Counted from the first letter of the stretch, positions 44,226 to 53,431 are shown. The stretch is DNA of 64,000 nucleotides from Sphingomicrobium aestuariivivum (GCF_024721585.1 NZ_CP102629.1:1808501-1872500), one strand, 5' to 3'. Numbers and translations: made by a program. The notes: a model not told the origin generated them from the letters alone.

Positions 44226-45398
44226 TTAATCTTCCATCATTTTCTTGATGCCGCGCGCGGCCTGGCGGAGGCGCTGTTCGTTCTCGACGAGGGCGAGGCG
44301 CACATAGCCTTCGCCTTCCTCGCCGAAGCCGATGCCCGGTGCCACGGCGACATGGGCAACCTCCATCGCATGCTTGGCAAAGCCGAGGCTGCCCATGCCG
44401 CGGAAGCGTTCGGGAATGGGGGCCCAGGCGAACATGCTGGCCTCCGGCACGGGGATGTCCCAGCCGGCGCGGGCGAAGCTCTCGACCATCACGTCGCGGC
44501 GTTTCCTATAGAGCTGCCGGTTCTGTTCGACGATGTCCTGCGGGCCGTTGAGCGCGGCGACCGCGGCGGCCTGGATGGGCGTGAAGGCGCCATAGTCGAG
44601 ATAGCTCTTCACCCGCTTTAGCGCGGCGATCATGTCGGGGTTGCCGACCGCGAAGCCCATGCGCCAGCCCGCCATCGAATAGGTCTTGGACATGGAGGTG
44701 AACTCGACCGCGAGGTCCTTGGCGCCGTCGATCTGGAGGATCGAGGGGGTGGGCGTGTCGCCATAATAGATTTCGGCATAGGCAAGGTCGGAGATGACCT
44801 TGAGGCCGGCCTCCTTGGCGAAGGCGACGATGCCGGCGTAAAAGTCGAGCCCGACGACCTGCGCGGTGGGGTTGGACGGATAGCCGATCACCAGCACCTT
44901 GGGACGCGGCACCGAATAGCGCATCGCCTTTTCGAGCTTGTCGAAGAAGTCGGGGCCGGGCGCGGCGGGAATGGAGCGGATCGCGGCGCCCGCAATGATG
45001 AAGCCGAAATGATGGATCGGGTAGCTCGGGTTGGGGGTGAGGACCACATCGCCGGGCGCGGTGATCGCCTGCGCGAGATTGGCGAAACCCTCCTTCGAGC
45101 CCAAGGTCACGCAGACCTCGCTGTCGGGATCGAGGCTGACCCCGAAGCGGCGGGCGTAATAGTCGGCCTGGGCCTTGCGCAGCCCCTTGATCCCCGCGCT
45201 GGCCGAATAGCGGTGCGCGTCGGGCTTGCGCGCCACCTCGCACAGCTTGTCGATGACATGTTGCGGCGGCGCCCCGTCGGGATTGCCCATGCCGAGGTCG
45301 ACGATATCCACGCCCGCGGCGCGCGCCTTGGCCTTCATCCTGTTTACTTCGGCAAAGACGTAGGGCGGCAGGCGCTCGATGCGATAATATTCGGACAT
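44226..45398 (-). CDS. alaC: Pyridoxal-phosphate aminotransferase, AlaC-like
   Basis: A 390-residue class I aminotransferase. It begins MSEYYRIERLPPYVFAEVNR and has VDLGMGNPDGAPPQHVIDKL, the PLP-binding Lys in FTSMSKTYSMAGWRMGF and FARAGWDIPVPEASMFAWAP. This matches the LL-diaminopimelate/alanine transaminase AlaC type. The start is uncertain: ATG codons at 45398 and 45410 are both in frame and neither has a clear Shine-Dalgarno sequence. It probably converts pyruvate and glutamate to alanine and 2-oxoglutarate. Confidence 0.9.
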   Translation of the reverse strand: MSEYYRIERLPPYVFAEVNRMKAKARAAGVDIVDLGMGNPDGAPPQHVIDKLCEVARKPDAHRYSASAGIKGLRKAQADYYARRFGVSLDPDSEVCVTLGSKEGFANLAQAITAPGDVVLTPNPSYPIHHFGFIIAGAAIRSIPAAPGPDFFDKLEKAMRYSVPRPKVLVIGYPSNPTAQVVGLDFYAGIVAFAKEAGLKVISDLAYAEIYYGDTPTPSILQIDGAKDLAVEFTSMSKTYSMAGWRMGFAVGNPDMIAALKRVKSYLDYGAFTPIQAAAVAALNGPQDIVEQNRQLYRKRRDVMVESFARAGWDIPVPEASMFAWAPIPERFRGMGSLGFAKHAMEVAHVAVAPGIGFGEEGEGYVRLALVENEQRLRQAARGIKKMMED

Positions 45399-45456
45399 GG
45401 ACGTGATCATTGCGCCCAATGATGCAGTGCCGCAATCGGGAAAATGAGGGGCGCGC

Positions 45457-46101
45457 CTAGTCCTTGTAGGCCGGCAGGCTGAGGCCGCGCGAAATGGCCG
45501 CACCCCGCAAGCTGAAGCCGAGAAGACCGGCCACGACGGCGGCGAGGAGCAGCGGCACACCCGCGCTGACGAGCAGCACGAACAGCCCCGAGGAAAAGGC
45601 TGCCGCGGTGACATAGAGCTCGGGGCGCATCAGGATCGAGGGCTCGCCCGCGAGCACGTCGCGGATGATGCCGCCGACGCAGGCGGTCATGATGCCCATG
45701 ACAACCGCGGGCAGCGGGGCGACGCCGTAGCGCAGCGCTTTCGAGGCACCATAGACCGAATAAGCGGCGAGCCCGAGGGCGTCGAACCACAAGAGCGGGC
45801 GCTCCGAATTGCGCAGGCTCTTGATGAACCAGGCGGCCAGCGTGGCGATGATGATGACGATCAGCGTCTCGTTGTGCCGGACCCAGAAAACGGGCGCACC
45901 GATCAGGAGGTCGCGCAATGTGCCGCCGCCAACGCCCGTGACCAGCGCGAAGAAGAAGAAGGTGACGAGCGTCTGCTGTTTCTTGGCCGCGAGCAGGGCG
46001 CCCGACACGGCGAACACGGCGATGCCGACGAAGTCGAGCCAGACCAGCGGGCCTGGACCGATCGGCAGGGGCGGAAGATCGAGACTCTGCATCGTTCCCA
46101 T
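45457..46101 (-). CDS. TRIC-type cation channel family protein (UPF0126)
   Basis: The 214-residue protein has seven hydrophobic helices and two repeats of the family pattern: VSGALLAAKKQQTLVTFFFF followed by GVGGGTLRDLLIG, and YGVAPLPAVVMGIMTACVGG followed by IIRDVLAGEP. The GGG-RD motif in each repeat is the signature of the YicG/TRIC family; bacterial members form trimeric potassium-like channels. The start may be at M4. It diverges from phaC across 59 bases. Confidence 0.88.
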   Translation of the reverse strand: MGTMQSLDLPPLPIGPGPLVWLDFVGIAVFAVSGALLAAKKQQTLVTFFFFALVTGVGGGTLRDLLIGAPVFWVRHNETLIVIIIATLAAWFIKSLRNSERPLLWFDALGLAAYSVYGASKALRYGVAPLPAVVMGIMTACVGGIIRDVLAGEPSILMRPELYVTAAAFSSGLFVLLVSAGVPLLLAAVVAGLLGFSLRGAAISRGLSLPAYKD

Positions 46102-46160
46102 CGCGTAACCGAAAGCCTATGGCTTGTCCTGTCGAAAGTTTCGAACCGGAGGTGCGGGCG

Positions 46161-47885
46161 ATGGCGGACAAGTCGGGCGAGGGCAGATCGGGCGAGGATT
46201 GGGCGGCGGTGATGGCGCGCACCCAGAAGATGTGGATGGACGCCTGGGCCGACAGCTTCAGCCATGCGACCAAGGCGCCGGGGCTCGGGGTCGGCAAGAC
46301 CGGTCCGGCCGATGCGATGGAGCTTGCCAGCGCGGGCGCGGAGGCCTGGGCGCAGGGGCTCGAGGCGTGGACGAAAATGATGGGGCAGATGGAGGCGGCA
46401 GGCCACGCCCGCGACCGCCGCTTCGCCGCGCCCGAATGGTCGGACAATCCGCTGTTCGCCTCGATGAAACAGGCCTATCTGGCGTGGAGCGCGCAGATGC
46501 TCGGCACGGTCGACCAGGTCGAGGGGCTGGAGGAGGCCGACCGCGAGAAGCTGCGCTTTGCGACCAAGGAAATGGTCGATGCGATGAGCCCCGCCAATTT
46601 CGCGCTGACCAATCCCGAGGTCCTGGCGCGCGCCTCCGAGACGGGGGGCGACAGTCTTGCGAAGGGCATGAGCAACTTCTTTGCCGACCTTGCCGCGGGC
46701 CAGCTGACGCAGAGCCCCGAGGGGGCTTTCGAGCTGGGCGAAAACCTCGCCACGACGCCGGGCAAGGTGATCTACGAGACCGATCTCTTCCAGCTCATCC
46801 ATTATGCGCCGACGACCGAGAAGGTTCTGGAGACGCCGCTCGTCATCTTCCCGCCGTGGATCAACCGTTTCTATATCCTCGACCTCACCCCCGAGAAGAG
46901 CTTCGTCAAATGGGCGGTCGACCAGGGCGTGAGCCTGTTCATGGTGAGCTGGAAGTCCGCCGACGAAACGGTCGCCGATGCCGGCATGGACGATTATGTC
47001 ACCGCGCAGGTGGAGGTGATCGACACGGTGCGCGACCTCTTGGGCGTAAAGAGCGTCCACACCATCGGCTATTGCGTGGCGGGCACGGTGCTGTCGATGA
47101 CGCTGGCGCTGCTCGCGGCCAAGGGCGAGACGGACATGGTGGAGAGCGCCACCCTGTTCACCGCGCAGGTCGATTTCGAGGATGCGGGCGATTTGAAGAT
47201 GTTCGTCAACGACGAGACCTTCACCACGCTCGAGCAGCTGGCGGGGGAGACGGGGATCACCGACGGGCGCGTGCTGGCGGCGACCTTCAACGTGCTTCGC
47301 GGGCGCGACCTCGTGTGGAATTATGTCGTCAACAACTACCTGATGGGCAAGGACCCGCGGCCGTTCGACCTCCTGCACTGGAACGGCGATGTGACCAACC
47401 TGCCGGCCAACTGGCACATCGACTATCTGAAGCGTCTCTATCGCGACAACCTGCTGGTCGAGCCGGGTGCGATCAGCGTCGACGGGCATCCGATCGATCT
47501 CACCATGATCGAGACCCCGCTCTACGTGCAGGCGGGCGAGCAGGACCATATCGCGCCGCCCGCCAGCGTGTGGAAGATTACCGAGCATGTGAAAGGGCCG
47601 GTGCGCTTCGTGCTGGCGGGCTCGGGGCACATCGCGGGGGTCGTGAACCCGCCGTCGGCGGGCAAATATCATTATGCGGTGCTGAAGGACGGCGTGCCGG
47701 CCCATGACCTCGCCGCCTTCCGCGAGAAAGCGGAGACGCATGAGGGCAGCTGGTGGCCCGACTGGATCGGGTGGCTGCGCGGCATCGACGGCGGCGAGGT
47801 CGAGGCCAAGGGCGCGCGCGTGCCGGGCAAGGGCAAGCTGAAAGCAATCGAGGATGCGCCGGGGCGCTATGTGAAGACGCGTTAA
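46161..47885 (+). CDS. phaC: Polyhydroxyalkanoate synthase, class I
   Basis: PhaC polymerises (R)-3-hydroxyacyl-CoA to polyester on granules. I start at MADKSGEGRSGEDWAAVM, where GGAGG is 8 bases upstream; a longer frame begins 14 codons earlier. The 574-residue length and the lipase-like box GYCVAG with catalytic Cys305 are as in class I enzymes, and the Asp in DHIAPP and His in GSGHIAG fit the triad. No phaA/phaB genes are in the window. The phasin gene is 7 kb away. Confidence 0.95.
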   Translation: MADKSGEGRSGEDWAAVMARTQKMWMDAWADSFSHATKAPGLGVGKTGPADAMELASAGAEAWAQGLEAWTKMMGQMEAAGHARDRRFAAPEWSDNPLFASMKQAYLAWSAQMLGTVDQVEGLEEADREKLRFATKEMVDAMSPANFALTNPEVLARASETGGDSLAKGMSNFFADLAAGQLTQSPEGAFELGENLATTPGKVIYETDLFQLIHYAPTTEKVLETPLVIFPPWINRFYILDLTPEKSFVKWAVDQGVSLFMVSWKSADETVADAGMDDYVTAQVEVIDTVRDLLGVKSVHTIGYCVAGTVLSMTLALLAAKGETDMVESATLFTAQVDFEDAGDLKMFVNDETFTTLEQLAGETGITDGRVLAATFNVLRGRDLVWNYVVNNYLMGKDPRPFDLLHWNGDVTNLPANWHIDYLKRLYRDNLLVEPGAISVDGHPIDLTMIETPLYVQAGEQDHIAPPASVWKITEHVKGPVRFVLAGSGHIAGVVNPPSAGKYHYAVLKDGVPAHDLAAFREKAETHEGSWWPDWIGWLRGIDGGEVEAKGARVPGKGKLKAIEDAPGRYVKTR

Positions 47886-47897
47886 AGGGGGAATTTC

Positions 47898-48965
47898 ATG
47901 TTCATCACGATGGTCGCGGCGGCGGCCCTACAAGCTGCGCCCGAATTCTCGGCGAGCCCCTTCACCATGTTCGACATGGAAGCGCGCTATAGCGCCAATG
48001 TCGCGCTCGCCGACATGGATGGCGACGGCGATCTCGACGTGCTGCTCGCCAACGGGCGGCACTGGGCGCAGCCCGATTTCGTCTATCTCAACGATGGCAA
48101 GTCGCGGCTTCTCGAGGCCGTGCCGGTCGGCGAGACGCTGGCGGCGAGCTATGCGCTGCTGCCCGGCGACCTCGATGGCGATGGCGACATGGACGCGGTG
48201 GCGGTGCGCGACAGCCTGCCGGTGCTGATGTTCGAGAATGACGGGAAGGGGCGGATGAGCCTCGTCGGCGAAGTGGCGGAGAGCGGGGGGAGCGCGCGCG
48301 GCGCGCTTCTAGAAGATCTCGACGGCGATGGGCGGCTCGACCTCGTGATCGCGCGGCGCGGCCATGCCGACCTCCTGTACCGCGGCAGCGAAGCCTTTCT
48401 CTTTGCCCCGCCGACGTTACTGCCCGACGGGAGGTCGACATCTGTCGATGCGGGCGATCTCGACGGTGACGGCGACATGGACCTCGCCTTCGCGCGGCGC
48501 GACGGGGACGAGAGCATCGTTCTCCTGAACGAGGGCGCTGATGGTTGGCGCAAGGTGGCGCTTGCCGGCTCGGCGGGCGATCATCGCAAGCTCGCCGTGG
48601 CCGACATGGATGGCGACGGGCTCAAAGACGTCGTGCTCGCCTCGACCGAGGGAGCGCTGACCTTCTATCGCAACGAGGGCGGCACGTTTGCGGCCACGGG
48701 CAGCACGAGCGTCCCCTCGGGGCAGGTACAAGCGCTGGTCGCGGGCGATGTCGACGGCGATGGCGACATGGATCTCGTCGCGGGCGGCGAGGGTGCCAAT
48801 GCGCTACTGCTCAACGATGGCGCGGGGGTGCTCACCGCCCATGAGTTGCCGGGGCTCGAGGGCGACAGCTACGGCCTTGCGCTCGGCGACATGAACGGGG
48901 ACGGCAAGGTCGATGTGGTCGTCGCCAATAGCGAGGAAGCCAATATCGTCCTGCGCCAGCGCTAG
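47898..48965 (+). CDS. FG-GAP/VCBS repeat exported protein
   Basis: A 355-residue protein with a short signal peptide (MFITMVAAAALQAAPEFSAS) and at least six FG-GAP/VCBS blades marked by calcium-binding DxDGDGD motifs: DMDGDGDLDVLLANG, DLDGDGDMDAVAVRD, DLDGDGRLDLVIARR, DLDGDGDMDLAFARR, DMDGDGLKDVVLAS, DVDGDGDMDLVAGG and DMNGDGKVDVVVANS. The seven give an integrin-like beta-propeller, probably calcium-bound in the periplasm or outside. Partner unknown. It follows phaC by 12 bases but function is likely separate. Confidence 0.88.
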   Translation: MFITMVAAAALQAAPEFSASPFTMFDMEARYSANVALADMDGDGDLDVLLANGRHWAQPDFVYLNDGKSRLLEAVPVGETLAASYALLPGDLDGDGDMDAVAVRDSLPVLMFENDGKGRMSLVGEVAESGGSARGALLEDLDGDGRLDLVIARRGHADLLYRGSEAFLFAPPTLLPDGRSTSVDAGDLDGDGDMDLAFARRDGDESIVLLNEGADGWRKVALAGSAGDHRKLAVADMDGDGLKDVVLASTEGALTFYRNEGGTFAATGSTSVPSGQVQALVAGDVDGDGDMDLVAGGEGANALLLNDGAGVLTAHELPGLEGDSYGLALGDMNGDGKVDVVVANSEEANIVLRQR

Positions 48966-48969
48966 GCGA

Positions 48970-49188
48970 CTAGATCCCGCCAAGGAGGACGAGGCGCGCG
49001 AGCATCAGGACCACGATCACGGCGTTGAAGTTGCGCCCGTGGTTGCTCGACGACAATGCGCCGAGGACGACGCCGATCACGGGCACCATCAGCCACAGGA
49101 TGTTGGTCCAGCCGAGAAAGGGGATCTGGCCGATGATGAGCAGCGGGATCGAGATGATGCCGATGAGGATCGAGACGATGTTTAGCAT
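48970..49188 (-). CDS. Small membrane protein of unknown function
   Basis: The 72-residue protein has two hydrophobic helices (MLNIVSILIGIISIPLLIIG and ILWLMVPVIGVVLGAL) and a weaker C-terminal one (IVVLMLARLVLLGG). It converges with the FG-GAP gene, four bases apart. No family recognised. Confidence 0.68.
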   Translation of the reverse strand: MLNIVSILIGIISIPLLIIGQIPFLGWTNILWLMVPVIGVVLGALSSSNHGRNFNAVIVVLMLARLVLLGGI

Positions 49189-49225
49189 GGGCTCAATCTA
49201 GGGATTTCCCTGCTGTATTGCAAGG

Positions 49226-50122
49226 CTAAGACGGTCGCTTGCGCCGCGCCTCGCGCACCAGCGCGATGACATAGAGGGTGATGGCGCTCCAGATGAAGGC
49301 GAAGGCCAAGCCGCGCCCCGTGGTGAAGGCTTCGCCGAACAGGAAGACGCCCATCAGGAACTGCATGGTCGGGGCGAGGAACTGGAGGATACCGAGCGTC
49401 GAATAGGGCAGGCGGCGCGCGCCCTCGGTGAAAAGGAGGAGCGGCACGGCCGTTACGGCGCCCGAGACGAGGAGGAGGCCGGTGTGCCAGTCGCTCGGGC
49501 CCCACAGGGGGTCGGACATGTCGCGCAGGCCCCACAGCCACAGGATGGTGAGCGGCGCGAGGATGAGCGTCTCGAGGAGGAGGCCCGGCGCGGCGCCGAC
49601 GTCCACCTTCTTGCGGAAATAGCCGTAGAAGCCGAAGCTGAAGGCCAGCGTGAGCGTGATCCACAGGTCGGTGAAGCTCGATCCCGCGGCGAGGATGGCG
49701 ATGCCGACGGCGGCGAGCCCGAGCGCGCCCCACTGCAGCCGCGTCAACGTCTCGTGGAGGAGGAAGCGGCCGATCAGCACGTTGATCAGCGGGTTGAGAT
49801 AATAGCCGAGGCTGGTGGCGAGCACGTGGCCCGAATTCACGCCGAGGATATAGACCAGCCAGTTTACCGCGATGAGCCCCGCGGTGAGGAGCAGCGTCCA
49901 GCGCACCCTGGGGTTGCGCAGTGCGGCGGCGACCTCGCCGAGGCGCCCGCGCGCCCACAGGAGCAGCGCCAGCGGCGGCACTGCCCAAAGGACGCGATGG
50001 GCGACGATGTCGAGCGATTCGACGGGGATCAGCGCCTTGAAGAACAAGGGGATCAGCCCCCACAGGGTGAAGGCGGTCAGCGCATAGGCATAGCCGGCGC
50101 GGGTGGTGGAGGCCTCGGACAT
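49226..50122 (-). CDS. rarD: EamA-family transporter RarD-like
   Basis: The 298-residue protein has ten transmembrane helices of the drug/metabolite transporter superfamily. It starts MSEASTTRAGYAYALTAFTL; AFTLWGLIPLFFKAL is the usual RarD start and WLVYILGVNSGHVLATSLGY the next loop. RarD proteins are linked to export of amino acids or chloramphenicol sensitivity in Escherichia; substrate here is unknown. It is a single gene. Confidence 0.9.
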   Translation of the reverse strand: MSEASTTRAGYAYALTAFTLWGLIPLFFKALIPVESLDIVAHRVLWAVPPLALLLWARGRLGEVAAALRNPRVRWTLLLTAGLIAVNWLVYILGVNSGHVLATSLGYYLNPLINVLIGRFLLHETLTRLQWGALGLAAVGIAILAAGSSFTDLWITLTLAFSFGFYGYFRKKVDVGAAPGLLLETLILAPLTILWLWGLRDMSDPLWGPSDWHTGLLLVSGAVTAVPLLLFTEGARRLPYSTLGILQFLAPTMQFLMGVFLFGEAFTTGRGLAFAFIWSAITLYVIALVREARRKRPS

Positions 50123-50192
50123 CGCCGCTGCCGCTGCTGTCCCGTGGCGGGAAAGTCAACGCTTTCGCGCAACCCGAAGGGGAGGACGGCGT

Positions 50193-50873
50193 TTGTCGGG
50201 CATGGTGAGGGGCATCTCCTTGAAGCTTGCTGGCGCGGTGGCTTTGCTGCCGCTGGCGGGCTGTGCCGCGCTCCCGCCAGAGCCGGTCGGCGCCGTCGTG
50301 GTGCCCTCGGAGGAGGTTCCCGCCGACCTCGAGCTCGAATGGCAGCGCTATGCCAGCGCCGAGGATGTCGCGCGGATCGGGCGTATAGACGCGGCCTGGG
50401 CCGAGGGGCTGGCGACCGTGCGCGAGGCGGGCTTCGTCACGGCGGTCGAGGAGGAAGGCGCGCTGCTCGACCCGCAGGGCGGGCTCCAGCGGCCCGATCC
50501 GACGCCGGGGAGTTATCGCTGCCGGCTGGTCAAGCTCGGCGCGGCGGAGGCGGGCGACCCCGCTTTCATCGCCTACCCGGCCTTCTTCTGTTACGTCGAG
50601 ATCGAGGAAGACCGCTTCACTATCGTCAAGCAGACCGGCTCGCAGCGTCCAGCGGGGCGGCTGTTCGAGGCCGAGCGGCGTTATATCTTCCTGGGCAGCC
50701 TGGCGCTGGGCAACGAGCGCGAGCCCTTGGCCTATGGCGAAGAGACGAGCCGCGACATGGCGGGTGTGTGGGAACGGGTCGGCCCGTTTCGCTGGCGCCT
50801 CGCCATCCCCTATCCCCGCTCGGGCGGGGTGATGGATGTGTTCGAACTGGTGCCGACCGCCGATCAACCCTAG
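50193..50873 (+). CDS. DUF4893 lipoprotein
   Basis: A TTG at 50193 is preceded by AAGGGGAGG at 7 bases (50177-50185); the ATG at 50202 would be 16 bases away. The TTG product adds two residues before MVRGISLKLAGAVALLPLAG, a lipoprotein signal with lipobox LAGC. The mature part has EGALLDPQGGLQRPDPTPGS and YRCRLVKLG, as in the sphingomonad DUF4893 family. Cys at FFCYVE. Function unknown. It diverges from rarD and is followed by a short unknown gene. Confidence 0.82.
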   Translation: MSGMVRGISLKLAGAVALLPLAGCAALPPEPVGAVVVPSEEVPADLELEWQRYASAEDVARIGRIDAAWAEGLATVREAGFVTAVEEEGALLDPQGGLQRPDPTPGSYRCRLVKLGAAEAGDPAFIAYPAFFCYVEIEEDRFTIVKQTGSQRPAGRLFEAERRYIFLGSLALGNEREPLAYGEETSRDMAGVWERVGPFRWRLAIPYPRSGGVMDVFELVPTADQP

Positions 50874-50883
50874 ATTGGTCGCC

Positions 50884-51240
50884 ATGACCGATCCGCTCCA
50901 CGATCCCGATGAAGTGCGCGCGCATCTCGTCGGTGCGGCGAGCGCTGGCACGGCGCTGACCTATTCGGAGATGCTCGCCCATCTCGGCTATCGCTTCACG
51001 CGGCCCAAGATGCGTGCCCTGTGCAGCACGCTGGGCGAGGTGGATGCGCAGGCGCGGGCGAAGGGCGAGCCCGAACTGGCGGTGCTGGTGGTACGCGCCT
51101 CCGACGGCCTGCCGGGGCAGGGCTGGTGGATCGGGCCGCAGAAGGGCGACTATGCGGGGCCTTGGGAAGGGCCCAAGGCCCGCGAGGTGATCGACCGGCT
51201 CCAGCAGGAAGCCTTCGACTATTGGGCGCAGCACGGCTAA
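50884..51240 (+). CDS. Conserved hypothetical protein
   Basis: The 118-residue protein MTDPLHDPDEVRAHLVGAAS has a YSEMLAHLGYRFTRPKMRAL stretch resembling a small winged-helix-type fold and an end with GQGWWIGPQKGDYAGPWEGP. No signal or membrane part. I do not recognise a named family. It lies 10 bases after the DUF4893 gene and 11 before the pseudouridine synthase gene, so the four genes to 53200 are likely one operon. Confidence 0.7.
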   Translation: MTDPLHDPDEVRAHLVGAASAGTALTYSEMLAHLGYRFTRPKMRALCSTLGEVDAQARAKGEPELAVLVVRASDGLPGQGWWIGPQKGDYAGPWEGPKAREVIDRLQQEAFDYWAQHG

Positions 51241-51251
51241 GGGCGCGGATT

Positions 51252-52508
51252 ATGAGCGACGACGTACGAAATTTTACTGTCGAGGACGAGGATGACGGCA
51301 TCCGTCTCGACCGCTGGTTCAAGCGCCACCTGCCCGATGTGAGCTTCGGCACCATCGCCAAATGGGCGCGGACCGGACAGCTGCGCCTCGATGGCGGGCG
51401 CACCACGCCGGGCGACCGCATCGCCACCGGCATGCAGATCCGCGTTCCCCCCGACAGCGACGAGGCACCCGCGCCGCGCGAAAAACCCAAGGTCGAGCTG
51501 ACCGACGAGGAGATCGACCAGGTCGAGGACATGGTGATCCTCAAGACGGTCGATGCCTTCCTCCTCAACAAGCCGCCGGGCCTCGCCACGCAGGGCGGGA
51601 CCAAGACAAAGCAGCATCTCGACCGGCTCTTGAACGGGCTCGACCAGGACGGCATGGGCAAGCCCAAGCTCGTGCACCGCTTGGACAAGGATACGTCCGG
51701 TGCCATCCTAGTGGCGCGCGGGCCGCGTGCGGCGGCGCATTTCTCGGCGGCCTTCCAGAACCGCTCGGCGCGCAAGGTCTATTGGGCGATCGTCACCGGC
51801 GTGCCCGAGGTGTCCGACGGCATCATCGACCTGCCGCTCGCCAAGCAGCCGGGCACCGGCGGCGAGAAGATGCATGTCGACATGGAGGAAGGCGCGCCGG
51901 CCAAGACCAAGATCCGCGTCATCGACCGTGCGGGCAGCCGCGCGGCCTTTGTCGAACTGCAGCCGCTGACGGGGCGCACGCACCAGCTGCGCGCACATAT
52001 GGCGGCGGTCGGGCACCCCATCGTCGGCGATGCCAAATATGGCGGCGCCGACGCGATGTTGACCGGCGGGATCAGCCGCAAGCTGCATCTCCATGCGCGG
52101 CGGCTGAAGATCGGCGCGCCCAAGGGCAAGGTCATCGACCGCACCGCCGAACTGCCGCATCACTTTGCCGAGAGCCTCGAGAGCCTCGGCTTCGAGGCGC
52201 GCGACGGGGACAATCTGCCGCTGTCGACCCCCGATCCCGGGATGAGCCTCGAGGCCAAGATCCGGCGCAAGAAGAATATCGTGAAGGAGTATCGCAAGCA
52301 GGGCCGCCCCGACCGAAAGGCGCGCGGGGCAGCCGGCAAGGCGGGTCCGAAGAAGGGCGGCAAGCCGGTGCGCGGCAAGCCCGGTGGTCGTCCCGGCGGC
52401 AAGCCTGGTGGGGGCAAGGGGCCTGGGAAGCCCGGTGGTCGTCCCGGTGGCAAGCCTAGCGGGGATAAGCCCGCGCGGCGCGGTCCGCCCAAGGGGCGCG
52501 GGCGGTGA
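51252..52508 (+). CDS. RluC/RluD-family pseudouridine synthase with basic repeat tail
   Basis: A 418-residue RNA pseudouridine synthase with an N-terminal S4-like domain (about 8-60; DGIRLDRWFKRHLPDVSFGT), a catalytic domain with LVHRLDKDTSGAILVAR (catalytic Asp in HRLDKDTSG) and GRTHQLRAHMAAVGHPIVGD. The tail from about residue 345 is Lys/Arg/Gly/Pro-rich, with KPGGRPGGKP twice. Which rRNA position it modifies cannot be told; members act on 23S rRNA. The tail looks like an RNA-binding extension. Confidence 0.9.
   Translation: MSDDVRNFTVEDEDDGIRLDRWFKRHLPDVSFGTIAKWARTGQLRLDGGRTTPGDRIATGMQIRVPPDSDEAPAPREKPKVELTDEEIDQVEDMVILKTVDAFLLNKPPGLATQGGTKTKQHLDRLLNGLDQDGMGKPKLVHRLDKDTSGAILVARGPRAAAHFSAAFQNRSARKVYWAIVTGVPEVSDGIIDLPLAKQPGTGGEKMHVDMEEGAPAKTKIRVIDRAGSRAAFVELQPLTGRTHQLRAHMAAVGHPIVGDAKYGGADAMLTGGISRKLHLHARRLKIGAPKGKVIDRTAELPHHFAESLESLGFEARDGDNLPLSTPDPGMSLEAKIRRKKNIVKEYRKQGRPDRKARGAAGKAGPKKGGKPVRGKPGGRPGGKPGGGKGPGKPGGRPGGKPSGDKPARRGPPKGRGR
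52377..52457 (+). repeat. Direct repeat inside the pseudouridine synthase tail
   Basis: A 30-base unit encoding KPGGRPGGKP is repeated at 52377-52406 and 52428-52457 with 29 of 30 bases identical and a period of 51 bases (17 codons). The near-identity at the DNA level points to recent duplication or slippage in the tail. Confidence 0.85.
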
Positions 52509-53200
52509 GCGTGAAGCTCGCGATCTTCGATTGCGACGGCACGCTGGTGGATTCGGGCGCGACCATCCATGACGCGCTCGACACCGCGCTCAGGCATCAT
52601 GGTCACTGCTGCCCGCCGCGAAAGGAAGCGCAGAAGGTCATCGGTCTCAGCCTCGTCGAGGCGATGCGCGCGCTGGTGCCCGATGCCGATCATCATGCGC
52701 TGGCCGAAACCTACAAGCAGGCCTTCGTCGACCTGCGCGCTTCGGGTGCGGCGGCAGAGGATCCCTATGAGGGGATCGATGACCTCCTCAGGGCCTTCGA
52801 GAATGAAGGCTGGCTGCTCGCGGTGGCGACCGGCAAATCGATGCGCGGGCTCCAGCATATCATCGAGCAGCATGACTGGACGGGCACGTTCATCAGCCTC
52901 CAGACCGCCGACCACCACCCCTCCAAGCCCGATCCCTCGATGATCCATCAGGCGTTGCGCGATGCCGGCGCCGAGCCGCGCGACACGGTCATGATCGGCG
53001 ATACCGCGCACGACATGCGCATGGCGCGCAACGCCAGCGTCGGCGCGATCGGCGTGATGTGGGGCTATCACGAACATGAGGAACTGACCGAGGCGGGCGC
53101 CCATGCCATTGCGGGGCGCGCGCCCGATGTCCTGACGCTGTCCGAGGCGTGGCGCGCGGGCGCGTGGCACGTGAAGGCCGATGCACCGAGGATGCTCTAG
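52505..53200 (+). CDS. HAD-family hydrolase, phosphoglycolate phosphatase type
   Basis: The 231-residue HAD subfamily IA phosphatase starts GTG with a 4-base overlap on the pseudouridine synthase stop. Motif I is FDCDGTLVDSG, motif II TGKS, motif III Lys in HPSKPDPSM, motif IV GDTAHDMRMARNA. A helical cap follows motif I. Gph-like proteins hydrolyse 2-phosphoglycolate; the substrate here is not certain. In the operon with the pseudouridine synthase. Confidence 0.92.
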   Translation: MSVKLAIFDCDGTLVDSGATIHDALDTALRHHGHCCPPRKEAQKVIGLSLVEAMRALVPDADHHALAETYKQAFVDLRASGAAAEDPYEGIDDLLRAFENEGWLLAVATGKSMRGLQHIIEQHDWTGTFISLQTADHHPSKPDPSMIHQALRDAGAEPRDTVMIGDTAHDMRMARNASVGAIGVMWGYHEHEELTEAGAHAIAGRAPDVLTLSEAWRAGAWHVKADAPRML

Positions 53201-53431
53201 ATGACCCCGACCGACGATGAAGACCTGCAGTGGAAGAAGCGTTTCGAGGCGTTCGCGCTGGTGCGCCTGTCGGGCCTCATTTTCCTGTTCGGCGGGATCA
53301 TGGTGGCGCTGAAGAACCCGTTCGGGGACGAATATCCGATCATCGGTGCGATCCTCGCCCTCTCGGGCGCCGCCGACCTCATCTTCGGGCCGAAGATGTT
53401 GAAGAAGGTCTGGGAGGAAAAGGACCGGTGA
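53201..53431 (+). CDS. Small two-helix membrane protein
   Basis: The 76-residue protein MTPTDDEDLQWKKRFEAFAL has two helices (about 19-38 and 44-64; VRLSGLIFLFGGIMVAL and YPIIGAILALSGAADLIFG) and a basic/acidic tail. Its ATG directly follows the TAG of the HAD gene, and its TGA overlaps the GTG of the ATP12 gene by 4 bases. Co-translated; function unknown. Confidence 0.78.
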   Translation: MTPTDDEDLQWKKRFEAFALVRLSGLIFLFGGIMVALKNPFGDEYPIIGAILALSGAADLIFGPKMLKKVWEEKDR

